Below, one piece after another: positions 37,201 to 49,200 of a stretch of DNA of 64,000 nucleotides. The notes beneath the pieces were generated by a model. The model saw only the letters and a program-made list of their open reading frames with translations, did no database searches and was not told the origin of the DNA. The position numbers and the translations under genes were made by a program. Position 1 is the stretch's first letter. Each line of letters begins with the position of its first letter. The stretch comes from Diplonema papillatum (taxonomy: Eukaryota; Euglenozoa; Diplonemea; Diplonemida; Diplonemidae), in the NCBI GenBank assembly GCA_030068145.1, contig JAPJBO010000184.1:186001-250000 (forward strand). The letters are read 5' to 3'.

Positions 37201-40200
37201 ACTACAGTCCAAATTTGGACAATGGGCCGGAGACCAAGCTAATGCCCTGCTTTCACCCGGTCACATAGGATAATACAGGGGCTCTTTTGCGCACCTCAAA
37301 TGCGCAAAAAAAAATAATCGGAGAAAACCATAAGGGAAGCACTTAAGTCGGGAAAATATTTATCGGAAACTGTTTCCGATAAATATTTTTTTTGTTTCCG
37401 ATAAATATTTTTTGTTTCCGATAAATATTTTTCTGTTTCCGATAAATATTTTTTTTGTTTCCGATAAATATTTTTTGTTTCCGATAAATATTTTTCTGTT
37501 TCCGATAAGTATTGATCACTTTGACAGTAGGTTCACCTACTTCGTCCCGTGGACGACCGCGACGAAGCCAAATACGATCGTTTTTCTATCTAGTTTCGGG
37601 TCGAAAGCCTCCCCAGCAAAGGCTGTTCAATTTTCAACACCAGATACGCAAACCTTTTCGAATGCAGCACACGGGTATCCATCAAGTGACATCTAACTAT
37701 CTGGTTGCATTGAGCAGTATCCGGATCTGAAAGCTGAAGACTTTGTACCACTTCACCGCGACAAAGGTCACGAACCGGGTTCGGCTTACACTGCAGTTGC
37801 AGTAAAACTGCGTCTTGCGCACGAGCGCGGAAATCCGCCACCCACCATTCGGCTAGATATTGCAAGAACACAACTGCAAAGCTTACTACAAACGGATAGT
37901 GTTACAAAGGCGAACGAATCATGCGAGAACCTACGTAGGGGCCCCTCAACAGCTTTCAGAACGGCAAGTCAAGAAAAGGATAAGTTTGCACATTCTACTT
38001 CCGTCTGATCTGCATGTTCCCCAGTTCTACCCTTCGTTGATCTGTTGTGTGTATTCGCAACGACTTCATCCGGGTCCTATGCGGCCCCAATACGACAAAA
38101 CTGCATGCGGTCCTGACCAGGTAACATCCTCCTACCTGAAAATGTCTAACCACGACTACGGATTTGGTGCCATCGAGGCAGCCATGGAGTGTAAGTATGC
38201 CAACGGGGCTTAGTAGTATCGGGGCTGCCGTGCATACTAGTTCCCGTAAAATATTTGTTTCCCTTGACTTGTGCCATGTCGGACGGTAGGATTTTCCGCG
38301 TCAGCCTCATTTCAATCCTGGAGACAAAAGCACTCACACAATAAAGAGAGAGTAGCCCATTTCACGGGCCAAAACTGCCTTTGTTGCAGAAATCGGCAAC
38401 AAAGGCAAGCGATGACAGAACAGCGCACACGAAGACGACCGGCTCTGAAGAGACCCGCGCCGCAAGCTGCGCGAGCAGAGGGTGCCAAGCAAACCACGAA
38501 GGAAGGCGAGGAGATTCAGATGGCACAGCAGGACGCCCGCGAGGGATCACCGAGGTCGAAAGACAGAAAAGGGAAAGCAGGCGTGGCCGGCTTGAAAAGC
38601 TGCAAGCGCGGAGAAGGCACAGGTACAGAGCAGTCCACATGCAGACGAGCAGTGAAGCGGCCCACATCACAGAGGTCTATCACACTGGCTCCCGATTACT
38701 TAGGGTCCTCGCAAAATCCAATGAAATTGCTTGCCCAATGGGACTCCCCTTGGTCACATTTCGCACTGGGGACTAGTCCCCAGGTATCAAAAATATTTAT
38801 CGGAAACAAAAAATATTTATATCGGAAACAAAAAATATTTATCGGAAACTGAGCCAATTCACCTACCCCCCCTGAAAGCGACTTGAGCTCGATTACACTC
38901 GATTACGCGTCGATTACACTCGATTACACTCGATTACGATCGATTACAATCGATCAACTTTTGGTGAATTGGGGGGGTGCTGTAACAATTGATTAACCCC
39001 TTACGGACGGGAGACATATATATATATATGTCGAAAAATCAAAAAAGGTTGCGGAGATCATCTCGCCTATGAAGACACAACGAAAGTGATCCATGTTTGC
39101 TTCTTTGGAAAGATACGTCACAAATCTTTCAAATGCACCCTTCATCGGACAAAACTGCTGCCCGAGCTGCCAAGCGGATGCCTCTGCAAAACTTGGGGGC
39201 TGGCCAGAAATTGGGGGTTTTCGAGTTCTTGCCTGTGCCCATTACAGAACCCAAGCTCTGGCACGTGCCAGGGACCCAAGCCACACCCAGCCAGTGCATG
39301 TTGGTCAAAGTGGTCGATGTTTGCTTCTTTGGAAAGATACGTCACAGATCTTTCAAATGCGCCCTTCATCTGACAAAACTGTTGCCCGAGTGACGAACAG
39401 ATGCCACCGCGAAACCTGGGACCCAGCCAGCATGGGACAGTAGCAAAAGACGGGGGTGAAAGCTCAAAGGCGGACAAGGAAAAACGGGCATGCGAAGAGA
39501 TGATCATTTGATTTGGTGCAGCGACGGGAAGAAAGGGTCTCTGATTCCACTACTTCTTTGCAACTTTGCTGATTCTGTGGCCAGCCGACAGTGTACGATC
39601 CCTCCCTCTCTTGAAGTGCCGGCCGTTGGGGTCCTTCAAACGGTCAACGGTGCCTTGCATGGTTGGGTCATCGAAGAGATGTTGCGCCATGGTGTGGTAC
39701 CTTCCGAAACACGGCACAGGGCAAAGAGGGACATCACACTGCTCGCATTTGTAAAGCGCACCTTTGCGCTGCACGTGGCATATGCACCGTCGCTGCTGAT
39801 CCAGCTTGACGAGGTTGTGAAATAGCCCGTTCAACCTGTGATCAACGCCGTGCTTCTGCTTTTCTGTCTTGCGAGCAGATTGGGGCGAAGGTGAGGGTGG
39901 CGGTATCGTTTTTTTGGAAGGGGGTCCCGTCTCTGTAGAGCACTCTGTTGGGCAGTCCTTTTCGGCGGAAAGGAGCTCCATCACCAGCTTGCGCTTGAAA
40001 TCGGGAAGTGAAGGTGTTCTTCCTTTCTTGTCAGTGCTCAGCATTTTCCACACGATGTAGGCATTCACAGTGGAGACCTCGACTAAGTAGAAAAAAAGTT
40101 TGAGGTACCAACGCCGGCCCTTCATGAGTCGCCCGCAACTCGCCATGAGCTGATCGCCCAGGTCGACGCCGCCCATGTACGTGTTGTACGAGCTGACGAT

Positions 40201-43200
40201 ATCCGGCTTCTCCACCTTGCGTGTCTCCTTGTTGGAGATTTTGCGCTCCACTGTGGTAGTGGTTTCCCCAACAGGAAGCGTGGACAGCATTTTCACAGGG
40301 CGCTTGTCGTGCCACTCGACGTAGGTCACGTTCCCTGCCTGACGAAAAAAGACGTCCCCTGGCTGAGGCTCTTTCGCCTTTTGTTCTTTGCTCTTGCGTC
40401 CTCTTTTCCCACGATTACCATTTCTTCTCTACTTGGTGCAAGACTGGAAGCCCCTTCCGGTTGGATCTGACCGTTCCGCATGCGTGAAGCCCCAACGAAA
40501 AAGACGGTTCATCAAGGGGACACTGGTGTAGTAGTTATCGAAATAGAGCCAATGTCCGCGTTGTGCGTACCAGCATCATCGTCATCACCTGAAGCTCTTC
40601 CGGGTTCAAGGAATCATCCGATTCACTTGTGTCCGACGCGGAGGAGGTGTCTGGCTCCTCCGACATGTCTTCGGCAAAGCGCACACTCTTCTTCACCATT
40701 TTTAGTAGTTCTGTTCATCAATTGTGTTTTGGCCTGAATATTTTTGTTTGTAGGGGTTTTTCGGTTATTTTTGGACAACAATTCTAGGTGTTGTTCGGAT
40801 ATTTTGTGCTGGTTTTTCCGACCAGGTGTCTCCTGTGACCATGTGTCTCCTGTGTCACTCTGCATGTGTACGCGTTCATTTCTGAGGTGCGCATTTGAAA
40901 GATCGGCTGCGAAATCATTAAAATGCACCCCTAGGCCCCCATTCTCTCCGTTTGCGACCCATTTTTGACTGCGGCCCGAAGTTCCCGAAAAAGTACATTT
41001 TCCCAAAATTAACCCCCCCCCCCCCCCCCTCTTGGCCTCAGTGGTGCAGCACCACGCGCTCTTCAAACCCAAGAAACATTTTCCCCCCCTCCGTCCGTAA
41101 GGGGTTTAAACACACAGCATCAGCCAATCCTGATTAGCTGATGCAACGTGTCTATTATCGAGCCTTCTTCTGGGGCTAAAGATGCTGATAAGCACGATCA
41201 TCGAATATCGAACAAAGAAGCATATTCGTCTGAAAAAAAGATGTAGCCAGGCAGTGCAGCAGGGGACGAGGAAGTTCGGACTTGTGGAAGCAGGTTGTCG
41301 AGTGCATAGGGGCTCGGGTACCATTTTCCCGTATTAGCAACCTTTGCAATTTAGCGCAGCTAATAACTCGAGCCTTTTGGCATTCCCTGCGGGGCAGTTC
41401 CAGGCGATATGGCTGTTCGACAAGCGCTTAGCAGACACCTGTCCTCGAAGATGTCAAGTTTCTGTTTGTGGGTTCGATCTCCCTGGCGATAACAAGGCGG
41501 TTGAACACGGAGGCTAATCTCACCTTTAGGCGCATGCCATTGTCAGACGCTACCGTCTGGCATTGCGCAATTCGTGCCATAGTCGTTGGGGGTATTGGCA
41601 AGGGGGTTCAGTGGACACTCATCTGTTGGCTCCTCGTTACTGCCCACGTAGGTTCCGGGAGGTCTGCTTGGCTGCACGCTGCTTGTGGTGTTGCTTCGTT
41701 CTTGAACTTTTTCTTCGGCTTCATGCGGTTCATCGTCCCGGCCTGCCCCTGGTACACGACTCGTCTCGTCTCCGTAGCTCGTCTATCCTGCTTCACTTCG
41801 TGCTTCCATCGAGCCTACTTGCGCTGTCACATTCCGATGGGTAGTGCGTCTGCGGGAGGAACCTGCCGTTATTGTGGCTGACACACCCTGTCCCTGCGGC
41901 CTTCATCGCTGTCTGCTCTCGTGCGGCCACTGTGGGGCATGATTCCGCCTCGGATCCTCGGTTGTGCTCCTTAGCTGGATCGCTAGCTCGATAAGAAGAG
42001 CTGGTGTGTGGGCACAAGCGAATGTGGTTGCGGTTGCGGGCCGGCCGGCGTGACTGCGAGCAGACAGGCTGCATGCGCGTGGGCCCAATCGCGCCATTCA
42101 CGCGGTACTCCAAAGGCCTAATCGGGCCGGGCCGGCACATACAGATTGCGACCGGGGCCAGCGTCGCACCTCGGTCTCGTCCCTTACAGCCGGAGCTCGT
42201 GGCTCTCCCCAAGCCTCTGGGAAGGTGGCGGAGCTGGGAAGACGCGAGAGAAAACCAAAGTAGCGGCGGCCGACCTCTGTCTGCAAGCACGTCTCTGGCA
42301 GGGCAGTCGGCACCAAACGGAGCACAGTACCTCTTCCAAAGCAGTCGGCTGAAGCGGAGCACAGTCAATGGGCATTCAGAGAGTGCAAAGCATGTCTCTT
42401 GTAGGGCAGTGGGCAGCGGGCTTTGACTTGTTTTGATGTGCTCTCGGGAAAGGTCAGCGCGGTAGCGATGACCAGGAGATCACATACAGATGGGTGGGGA
42501 GAGGCCCTGGGACTAAGGCGTGACTACCCCCCCCAGGGCGCCACCCCGAATCTAGCCTGGCTCTACCACGGTGAAGGCCCACACCTGCGGTTTCCGTCCC
42601 TCGTATGCTTGTGCCTGGCACTTCTTGGGCCAGACAGTGGTCAACATGGTCGCTCATGGGCCAGCCAGGGGTCCACCAGTGGTCGAACCCAAAATACTAG
42701 TGTCAATTTCGATCACACTCTACAACGCTCGACTACACTCTACTACACTCTACTACACTCGATTACACTCTACTACACTCGATTACACTATATTACACTC
42801 GATTACGCTCGATCAGGGGGTGGGTGAATTGGCTCAGAAACAAAAAAATATTTATCGGAAACAAAAAAAATATTTATCGGAAACAAAAAAATATTTATCG
42901 GAAACAGAAAAATATTTATCGGAAACAAAAAATATTTATCGGAAACAAAAAAAAAATATTTATCGGAAACAAAAAATATTTATCGGAAACAAAAAAATAT
43001 TTATCGGAAACGTTCCGATAAATATTTTCCCCACTTATGTGCTTCCGATATGGTTTTGTCTCAAAAATAATAATATTATATATATATAAATTCGTGTCCG
43101 ATCCTGTGTCAAGGTGTACTCCAGTACACACATGAACTATGGGTGGGGGGGGCTCCGGGAGGGAGGGCCGGCGGAAGGTTGCGGAGGGTCGAGGAGGGTC

Positions 43201-46200
43201 GGCAGAGTACGCGCGTTGAAGAGCTCCCGCGTGTGCTCGTCGAACTGGCTCGGATCAAGCCTGATTCAGCCTCTCCGACCTTTACAGACTATGCTGTGAA
43301 GTTCGTGGAGCTCCACAGGCTAGGAAAGTTGTCGTCGCTGTATCCAGAGGCCGTGTGTTCTGCCTTTGTGAACCCTTGCCCGCTGTGAATGCCATGAGTA
43401 CTGCCCTCTTCCACCATCTTGGATAGACACGCCTCACGCTCGCACCACCCGAAACCGAAACGACCCATGACCCCAAGAGCTGCGCCTCCCGCTGTGCCCG
43501 AATACACCCCGCTTTCTAATAACTATTGTCCAATCAGGTTTGAAGGCGTATGTAAGCTCTGCCACAGTCGCAAACTGGGACCAGTCAGAGGTACTTTTTA
43601 ACAAGAACATCCTCCTCTATCGGAAACAAGCATTTGCTTTTGTGTGACATTTCAAAAAATTCCGCGCCTGCGGCGCAGGCATAATTTGCATCTGTCTCTG
43701 CGGTAGGTGGTCGGGACATAGTTCCCTGTCCCCAAAAAGGTCGAGTGCCTGTCCAAGAGCCTGGACAAGAAATGCCCCTTGTTCTTCGCTTACACCACCG
43801 TGTGTTGTTTTCTCACTCAGGACTTTTGACCTGTTGTGTTTGTGCTATTTGTCGTGTAGGGGAAGACCCGCATGACCTCACGTCCGTTCAACACGTGGTT
43901 CGGTAGTTACAGCACTTTGGATCCCTTCTGTTCTTTGTCGGGCAGCATCGTCGAGCATTTCCTTTCAAGCTGGCGCTTATGTAATAAAATAATTCGTCCG
44001 TAAATTGCATTGCCATAAAATAGAATTCCGCAAATTAAAGGGCCATAAATTGTCAGGGTGTACAAAGCCTTCAGGCCAAAAAACGTCCAGATGCGCAAAA
44101 CACCCGTTTTTGGCCAAAATCACGTCTCTGTATTATGCACTGCCATGTGACTGTTCACAGGGGGTTATGCACTGCAGCGGTTGGGTGAGGTAACTCACCC
44201 AAAAAAAAAAAAATCGAAAATCAGGTGGGAGGTTGGGTTGATTTACACTACCTCAGATTGGGTTGGGCAGGAGTTTGGTGTCTGTAATCTTGGGTTAGGC
44301 AGAGGTTTTGGGTGTCGGTAGTGGGAATTATTTCTCCTATTCTGGCTGTGCTACTGAAGAGGGGCGAGACCTTTCATCAGAACAATCATCAGTAGGCTAG
44401 GTGTCTTCTGGAGGACACGCTGCAGAAGGTCCTGCCTTAGCCAGGACATCAGATTCTGAGGCACCATGTACCATACCGTCTCCCAGGGGGCGGTGCCCCC
44501 TGGACCCCCCATAAACTATCTACAAGATTTCGAATTTTCGCCTGTTACCAGGCATCAGTTTCTGTTACAGGTTCCGAACAAGACAGAATCTGAAGTGCCA
44601 CGTACCGTACCGTCTCCCGTGGGGCGGTGCCCCCCGGACCCCCCCCCGCATTAAGACTCACCAGAGAAAATGGGCTTGGTGTCTAGTCTGAAGGAGAAAA
44701 TGGGCTGCATAAGGTCCTGCTGGCGACAGCGCCAGGGGATTAGTTTCTGTTGCAGATTTAGACCGACGGTCTAAATCTGCAAACCGGACTTGGCCGGGGA
44801 AAAAAAAAGAAAATGTTCAAAAAACGGTGTTCAAAGTAAATATAGGCGGGGGGTGTGGTGTTTAGCAGTGTGCTGAAGGTGCTGGAAGGCTGCTGAGCCT
44901 CCGCTGCTGAGACCCAGCCGCTGCCGTTCAGCTGCGGGTCGGCAGCCACTGTGCTTCATTACCGGGCCAAGGTCCTGTTTGACAGTTGAGTATCACACAC
45001 GAGCTAAGAGTTGCCCACATGATAAAGGGGGGGCAGAGTTATTTTTGCCCAAATTTTCCGCCGCGCCTTCGGCGCGATGTTGCTAAAAATAACGCTAAAA
45101 ATGTTGTTGTAAGCACGGCGGTGCACACCAAAACCGTGGACCTATTATCATAAGAATCATAGGAAAATAGGTCCCCAGGTCGCCCCCCTTCAGCCCCTTC
45201 AGCTGCCTGACGAGACTGTCTGTTTACGATTTTGACTGTTTTTGGAGCGCGTCCCCCCACAGGGAACCCAGAAGCATTCGGAAAACCCCGAAAAGCTTGA
45301 TCCAGGCTGGTGTACGTTGAAAAAACGCCCGCAGAAATTACTGACGGGGTGACCATAATTGACCCATGAAGGACCCATGAAGACCCCTCTTTTGCCGAAC
45401 GAAGTTGTGGAGATGTGTCGGCTCTGCCCCAAGACGCCGTACATCGGCGAAAATGGCACTGAAACACCGCCCAAAACCACCCCATAGTAACGGTCTAAAT
45501 CTGCAAATCCCGGAAGCCTTCAAACTAATACCCTGGACACAGTGGCTTATATATGGGTCTGGTGATCGGACCAAGTCCGAGCAACGAAAAAAAAAAAAAA
45601 AAGCACAGAATGCCCCGGCTGAGGGGCCCAGTAGTAGTGCTACAGTACAGCAGTCACACTAGCAGTGCACAGCACCGGTTACTGCACCTTTGGATAAGCA
45701 ACGTACAGCCTCAATTTTGGAACCTGCGACTGGCCCAATAGCTTGAAAAATTTTCCGCGCCTGCGGCGCTGGTATTTCTGGCTGTTTCATGACATGTTGC
45801 CAAGAAAGCGAAGACCGTGGCTGTCCGCCGAGATTACCCCCTCAGGTGACACCACTTTATCTTTAGCCATACTTCAACATTCTTCGCATGGCTCTTTTGC
45901 TTCCCGAAGGACTGTCTCTGTGGTGGACAGTAGTGACAACCACAAAAGAGGTACACCCTGTCGGGTACATAAACGTGCAGTTGTGCCGCAACTGGGATTT
46001 TTAGTAACTCCGAGCAATTTATGGACAGTTACGTGGGAGGAGTTTTTATATATAAGGCCCTGCCTGGACACAGGGATTTATACGCCGGTCTAGATGGGCG
46101 GGTCACCCGTCCATCCTCAAAAAAAAAAAAAAAACCCACGGGCTGGCGGGTGTGGGTAGGCTACCACAGCAGTCATAGGGGGTCATGGGGGGGTCCATAG

Positions 46201-49200
46201 GGGGTCCCAGGGGGGGTCGTAGGGGGGGTCAAAAGGTCTTTTTTTGCGTCAAAATGGTGACATTTTCAGCCTGTAGACTTAACGGCAGTTTAAGGCTAAA
46301 AAAACATGCAACCCGCCTCAGAAATGCCCGGAAACGTGTTTTTGGGGAAAGTTTCATGGAAAATGGCCCAGGGGGGGGTGTATTAGTTGATGGTTTTAGG
46401 GTGGACACCGTTTGGTACCGGCTAGCTGCCTGTGTGTGTGCTTCACTGTTCATACCATGCAAAGATGAGGCTACAATCACGTGCAGGCAGCCACAAATGG
46501 AAGCAACAAAAGGGCAAACGACACCCAGGAGGAAGGCAGCTATGAACGTTGCTCGTCTGGATGGCTAACAACGTCCCAAAAGGCTCTCTGAGTCTTGCGC
46601 AAGCTGAGGTGTTGTTGACACCGCAGGCAGCAGCTCTTCCCCGAACTGCTGCTGGGGCGATATTCACAAAGTTCGATGTCTTTCCGAGAAAAACAATGAG
46701 ATGCTCTCATCCGTAGTGGGATTTTCCAGATCCCAACGTTTTTGTTGAAGGGATGCACGCGACAGTGTCTTTTATTCAAGTTCGCCTTTCGTACACCACC
46801 CCGAAAGGGTCGCATTGCACACGCACGGAAGACAATACTGGTCACCGGGGTGTATCTGGTACCTAACCCCAACGCACGTTGAGCTTGAACAAAAATAGAA
46901 AACTGGACTTGAACGAAAAGGTTCGGCGGTGGATTCATAGGGCTGCCACGACATAGCAGCTCAGGGCAGGGTATCTGCAGCTTGCGGTAGCACGCTACAC
47001 GACACAGGCCACTACGAAAGCTGGCGCTGACGTCAAGGACTCGAGGGGGCGGCACGTTACGAAGCCGTACCTCATTGAGTCGCTTGTCGATGCCTCCTAC
47101 GAAGCCCCACCATCCCCAACTCTCAGGAAAGTCTTTTGAGTAAAGATACATAGGTTTGGGCAGTGTTGTTTTCCTTCTTCGGTTCATGCTGTCACTATTT
47201 TTGGGGTTGTCACCTAAAAAGAAGAACACCGGTACCAAACGGTGTCCACCCTGAGTCCAAAAATTGGGCACTCGTAAAAAGGCCTTTTCGGGGCACTTCA
47301 GCAGCCAAAAAGCATGTTTTAGGCATTTCTATACGGTTCTGGGGCGGTTTACCAAATTTTATTGCCTTTTAGGAGCCCCTATGTGGTTCCCAAAAAAATG
47401 ACCTATTTTGACAGCTTTTGACCCCCCCTAGGGCTAAGTTGGATGGAAACGCCGTTTCTTTTAGTTTTTTCGAAATAAGGAAACGGAAACGGAAACGGAA
47501 ACGGAAACGTTTCCGTTTCTTTTAAAAGAAACGCCGGAAGGCTCTTCATGCTGAGGGGTCCTATAGGATACCACTTCACGGGTCCTTCTGTGTGTCCGTC
47601 GGGTGTCCGTTTCCAGCCAAATTTTGGCTTTCCTTTCAGACCTTCTTCTTTTGATCTACCAGCGGGCACTTCTCTTCCTCCGTCTTCTGGCGGGCTCTCT
47701 GACTCTTCAGGGCCCTTCCTGGGCTGTTCTTCGACTTGGCTCGGCCCCTTCTTGTGTGTCGTCGCGGCCTCGTTTGTGCAGAGCAGTCGCCGGTGCTCAC
47801 CGCTTTCTTTCGTCGGCGATCTGACACGAGCAAATAGGTAACCACAAGCTAATGATGCAGAATGTCGTCACATGTGGATGTTTTCTGACACCAGATTCCA
47901 CTCTTCTGTGCCTACCACTTCGTCTTCTGCTGCTTCCAACCCACGTTCTCATGTGAGTGGGGCTTGTTGAATCTGCCGTCCTCTTCTGCATTGTTGGTGG
48001 TTTCTTCCTGCCGTCGTTGTCTATGCTCCGACAACACCGCCCCTTCCGGTGACGGTTGCCACCCGACGTCGTATGCAAGGTGCACTGTGGCAAGCGATGT
48101 TTAACGCACACGTTACTGCGTGGCCATCGCTTTTCTGGCGGGTTCAACATTGCCCCGGCATACGTGTGCCCTTCTCACCTCCTGATGCTGATTGCACTCC
48201 CTCTTTGTCTTACACCGCCGAAAGACCCCGGTCTTGTAGCCTGTGGCGCTGAACGATCGTATCTGTAGAGTCTATTTGTGCTTTCCCGATCGTCTTCAGC
48301 GCGTTGGCCAACAGCCTCGCATAACAGAGCATCGTCGCCACAACAGCCATTGGTGTAAAGAGCTGCAGACCTCAAAGTCAGCACAACCGGATGCGTGTGG
48401 TTGCGTCTGCTCCACGCGGTCGCAACTCTTATGCTTCTTTCCTCCCTCTTTTCGGAGCCTCCTTGTCCATGGTTTCCCACTGGATTGCGGGGTCCGCCGT
48501 TCGGAACACATTTCCGGTCGGACCTTCAGCCAGTATACTAGTGGCATACCAGCCGTTTCTTTTGAAAAGAAACGGCGTTTCCATCCACCGCCAAAAAGAA
48601 GGAAACGGAAACGGAAACGGAAACGGAAACGTTTCCAACGTTTCCATCCTACATAGCCCTAGGGGGGGGGGGGGTCATGGAGGCGAGCAAGCGGCCCAAC
48701 CCGGCGTCAACCTCACGCGCCCTTTGCCGGACAACTGCTGGTTCTCCCACCTCTCTGCTGCACCCTCCACCCTCTGGAACATCTGGCTCGGAATCTATAC
48801 ACGGTGCGCAGTGATGCACGGTGATGCACAGTGATCCACGCTAGTGCGGTGTGCACAGTGACACGATAGCGCATGGTGGTGCATAGTGATCCACAGTGGA
48901 GGACAGTGGTGGCACTAATTTTCGGGCCCTCAACGACTTTGCAGGGCTGGCTGGGGTGGCTGGACAGGCTGGACCACCACTGGGGGGGGGGGGTCTGGGG
49001 GGTCGACAAACACGTGCTCGGCACCCCGGTGCAAAAGACGGGTACCCGTCCATCTACATGGACTATTGCTCTAGGCCGAAATCCCCTTATAAATCCCTGC
49101 CTGGACAGCGCTAAAAAAAAAAAAAAAAAATCTTTGGACAGAGTGAGGTAACCTACAGGCAAAAAATATTGGATGAATTTGCGGCCCGCAACACAGCAGT

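Larger units (their letters stand above)
38850..42836. mobile_element. Element B inserted in element A's array
   Basis: Left TGAGCCAATTCACC(T)ACCCCC and right GGGGGTGGGTGAATTGGCTC are inverted repeats of about 22 bp. It is flanked by GAAAC on both sides, compatible with a 5-bp duplication within the A array. Subterminal CTCGATTACA-type tandem repeats lie at both ends (38887-38955 and 42720-42815). A second GGTGAATTGGGGGGG copy lies at 38972. It has no recognised protein. It carries the piggyBac element near its left end. Confidence 0.7.
37321..43061. mobile_element. Element A: inverted-repeat element with TTTCCGATAAATATTTT arrays
   Basis: Left end GAGAAAACCATA...GGAAGCACTTAAGT, then GGGAAAATATTTATCGG and about eight ~18-bp units (GTTTCCGATAAATATTTT) at 37350-37510. 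The right end is the inverse: about nine AAAATATTTATCGGAAAC units at 38786-38849 and 42837-43013, then TTTCCCCACTTATGTGCTTC and TATGGTTTTGTCTC. The right array is split by element B. Without the insert, A is about 1.7 kb. AAAAATAAT flanks both ends (a candidate duplication in A-rich context). It contains a stop-bounded coding-like stretch (37704-38010) and a GCCTTTGTTGC...GCAACAAAGGC hairpin (38370-38402), but no known transposase. Confidence 0.7.

Noticed and set aside
39086-39393. Small plus-strand frames such as MFASLERYVTNLSN
   Set aside because: They lie in a direct repeat near the piggyBac left end, occur in three frames and show no conservation of one frame.
46540-47271. Second piggyBac transposase on the minus strand
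   Set aside because: WWGFVGGIDKRLNE superficially recalls the MGGVD motif, but no DNYYTS, NRKG or Cys-rich tail is present.
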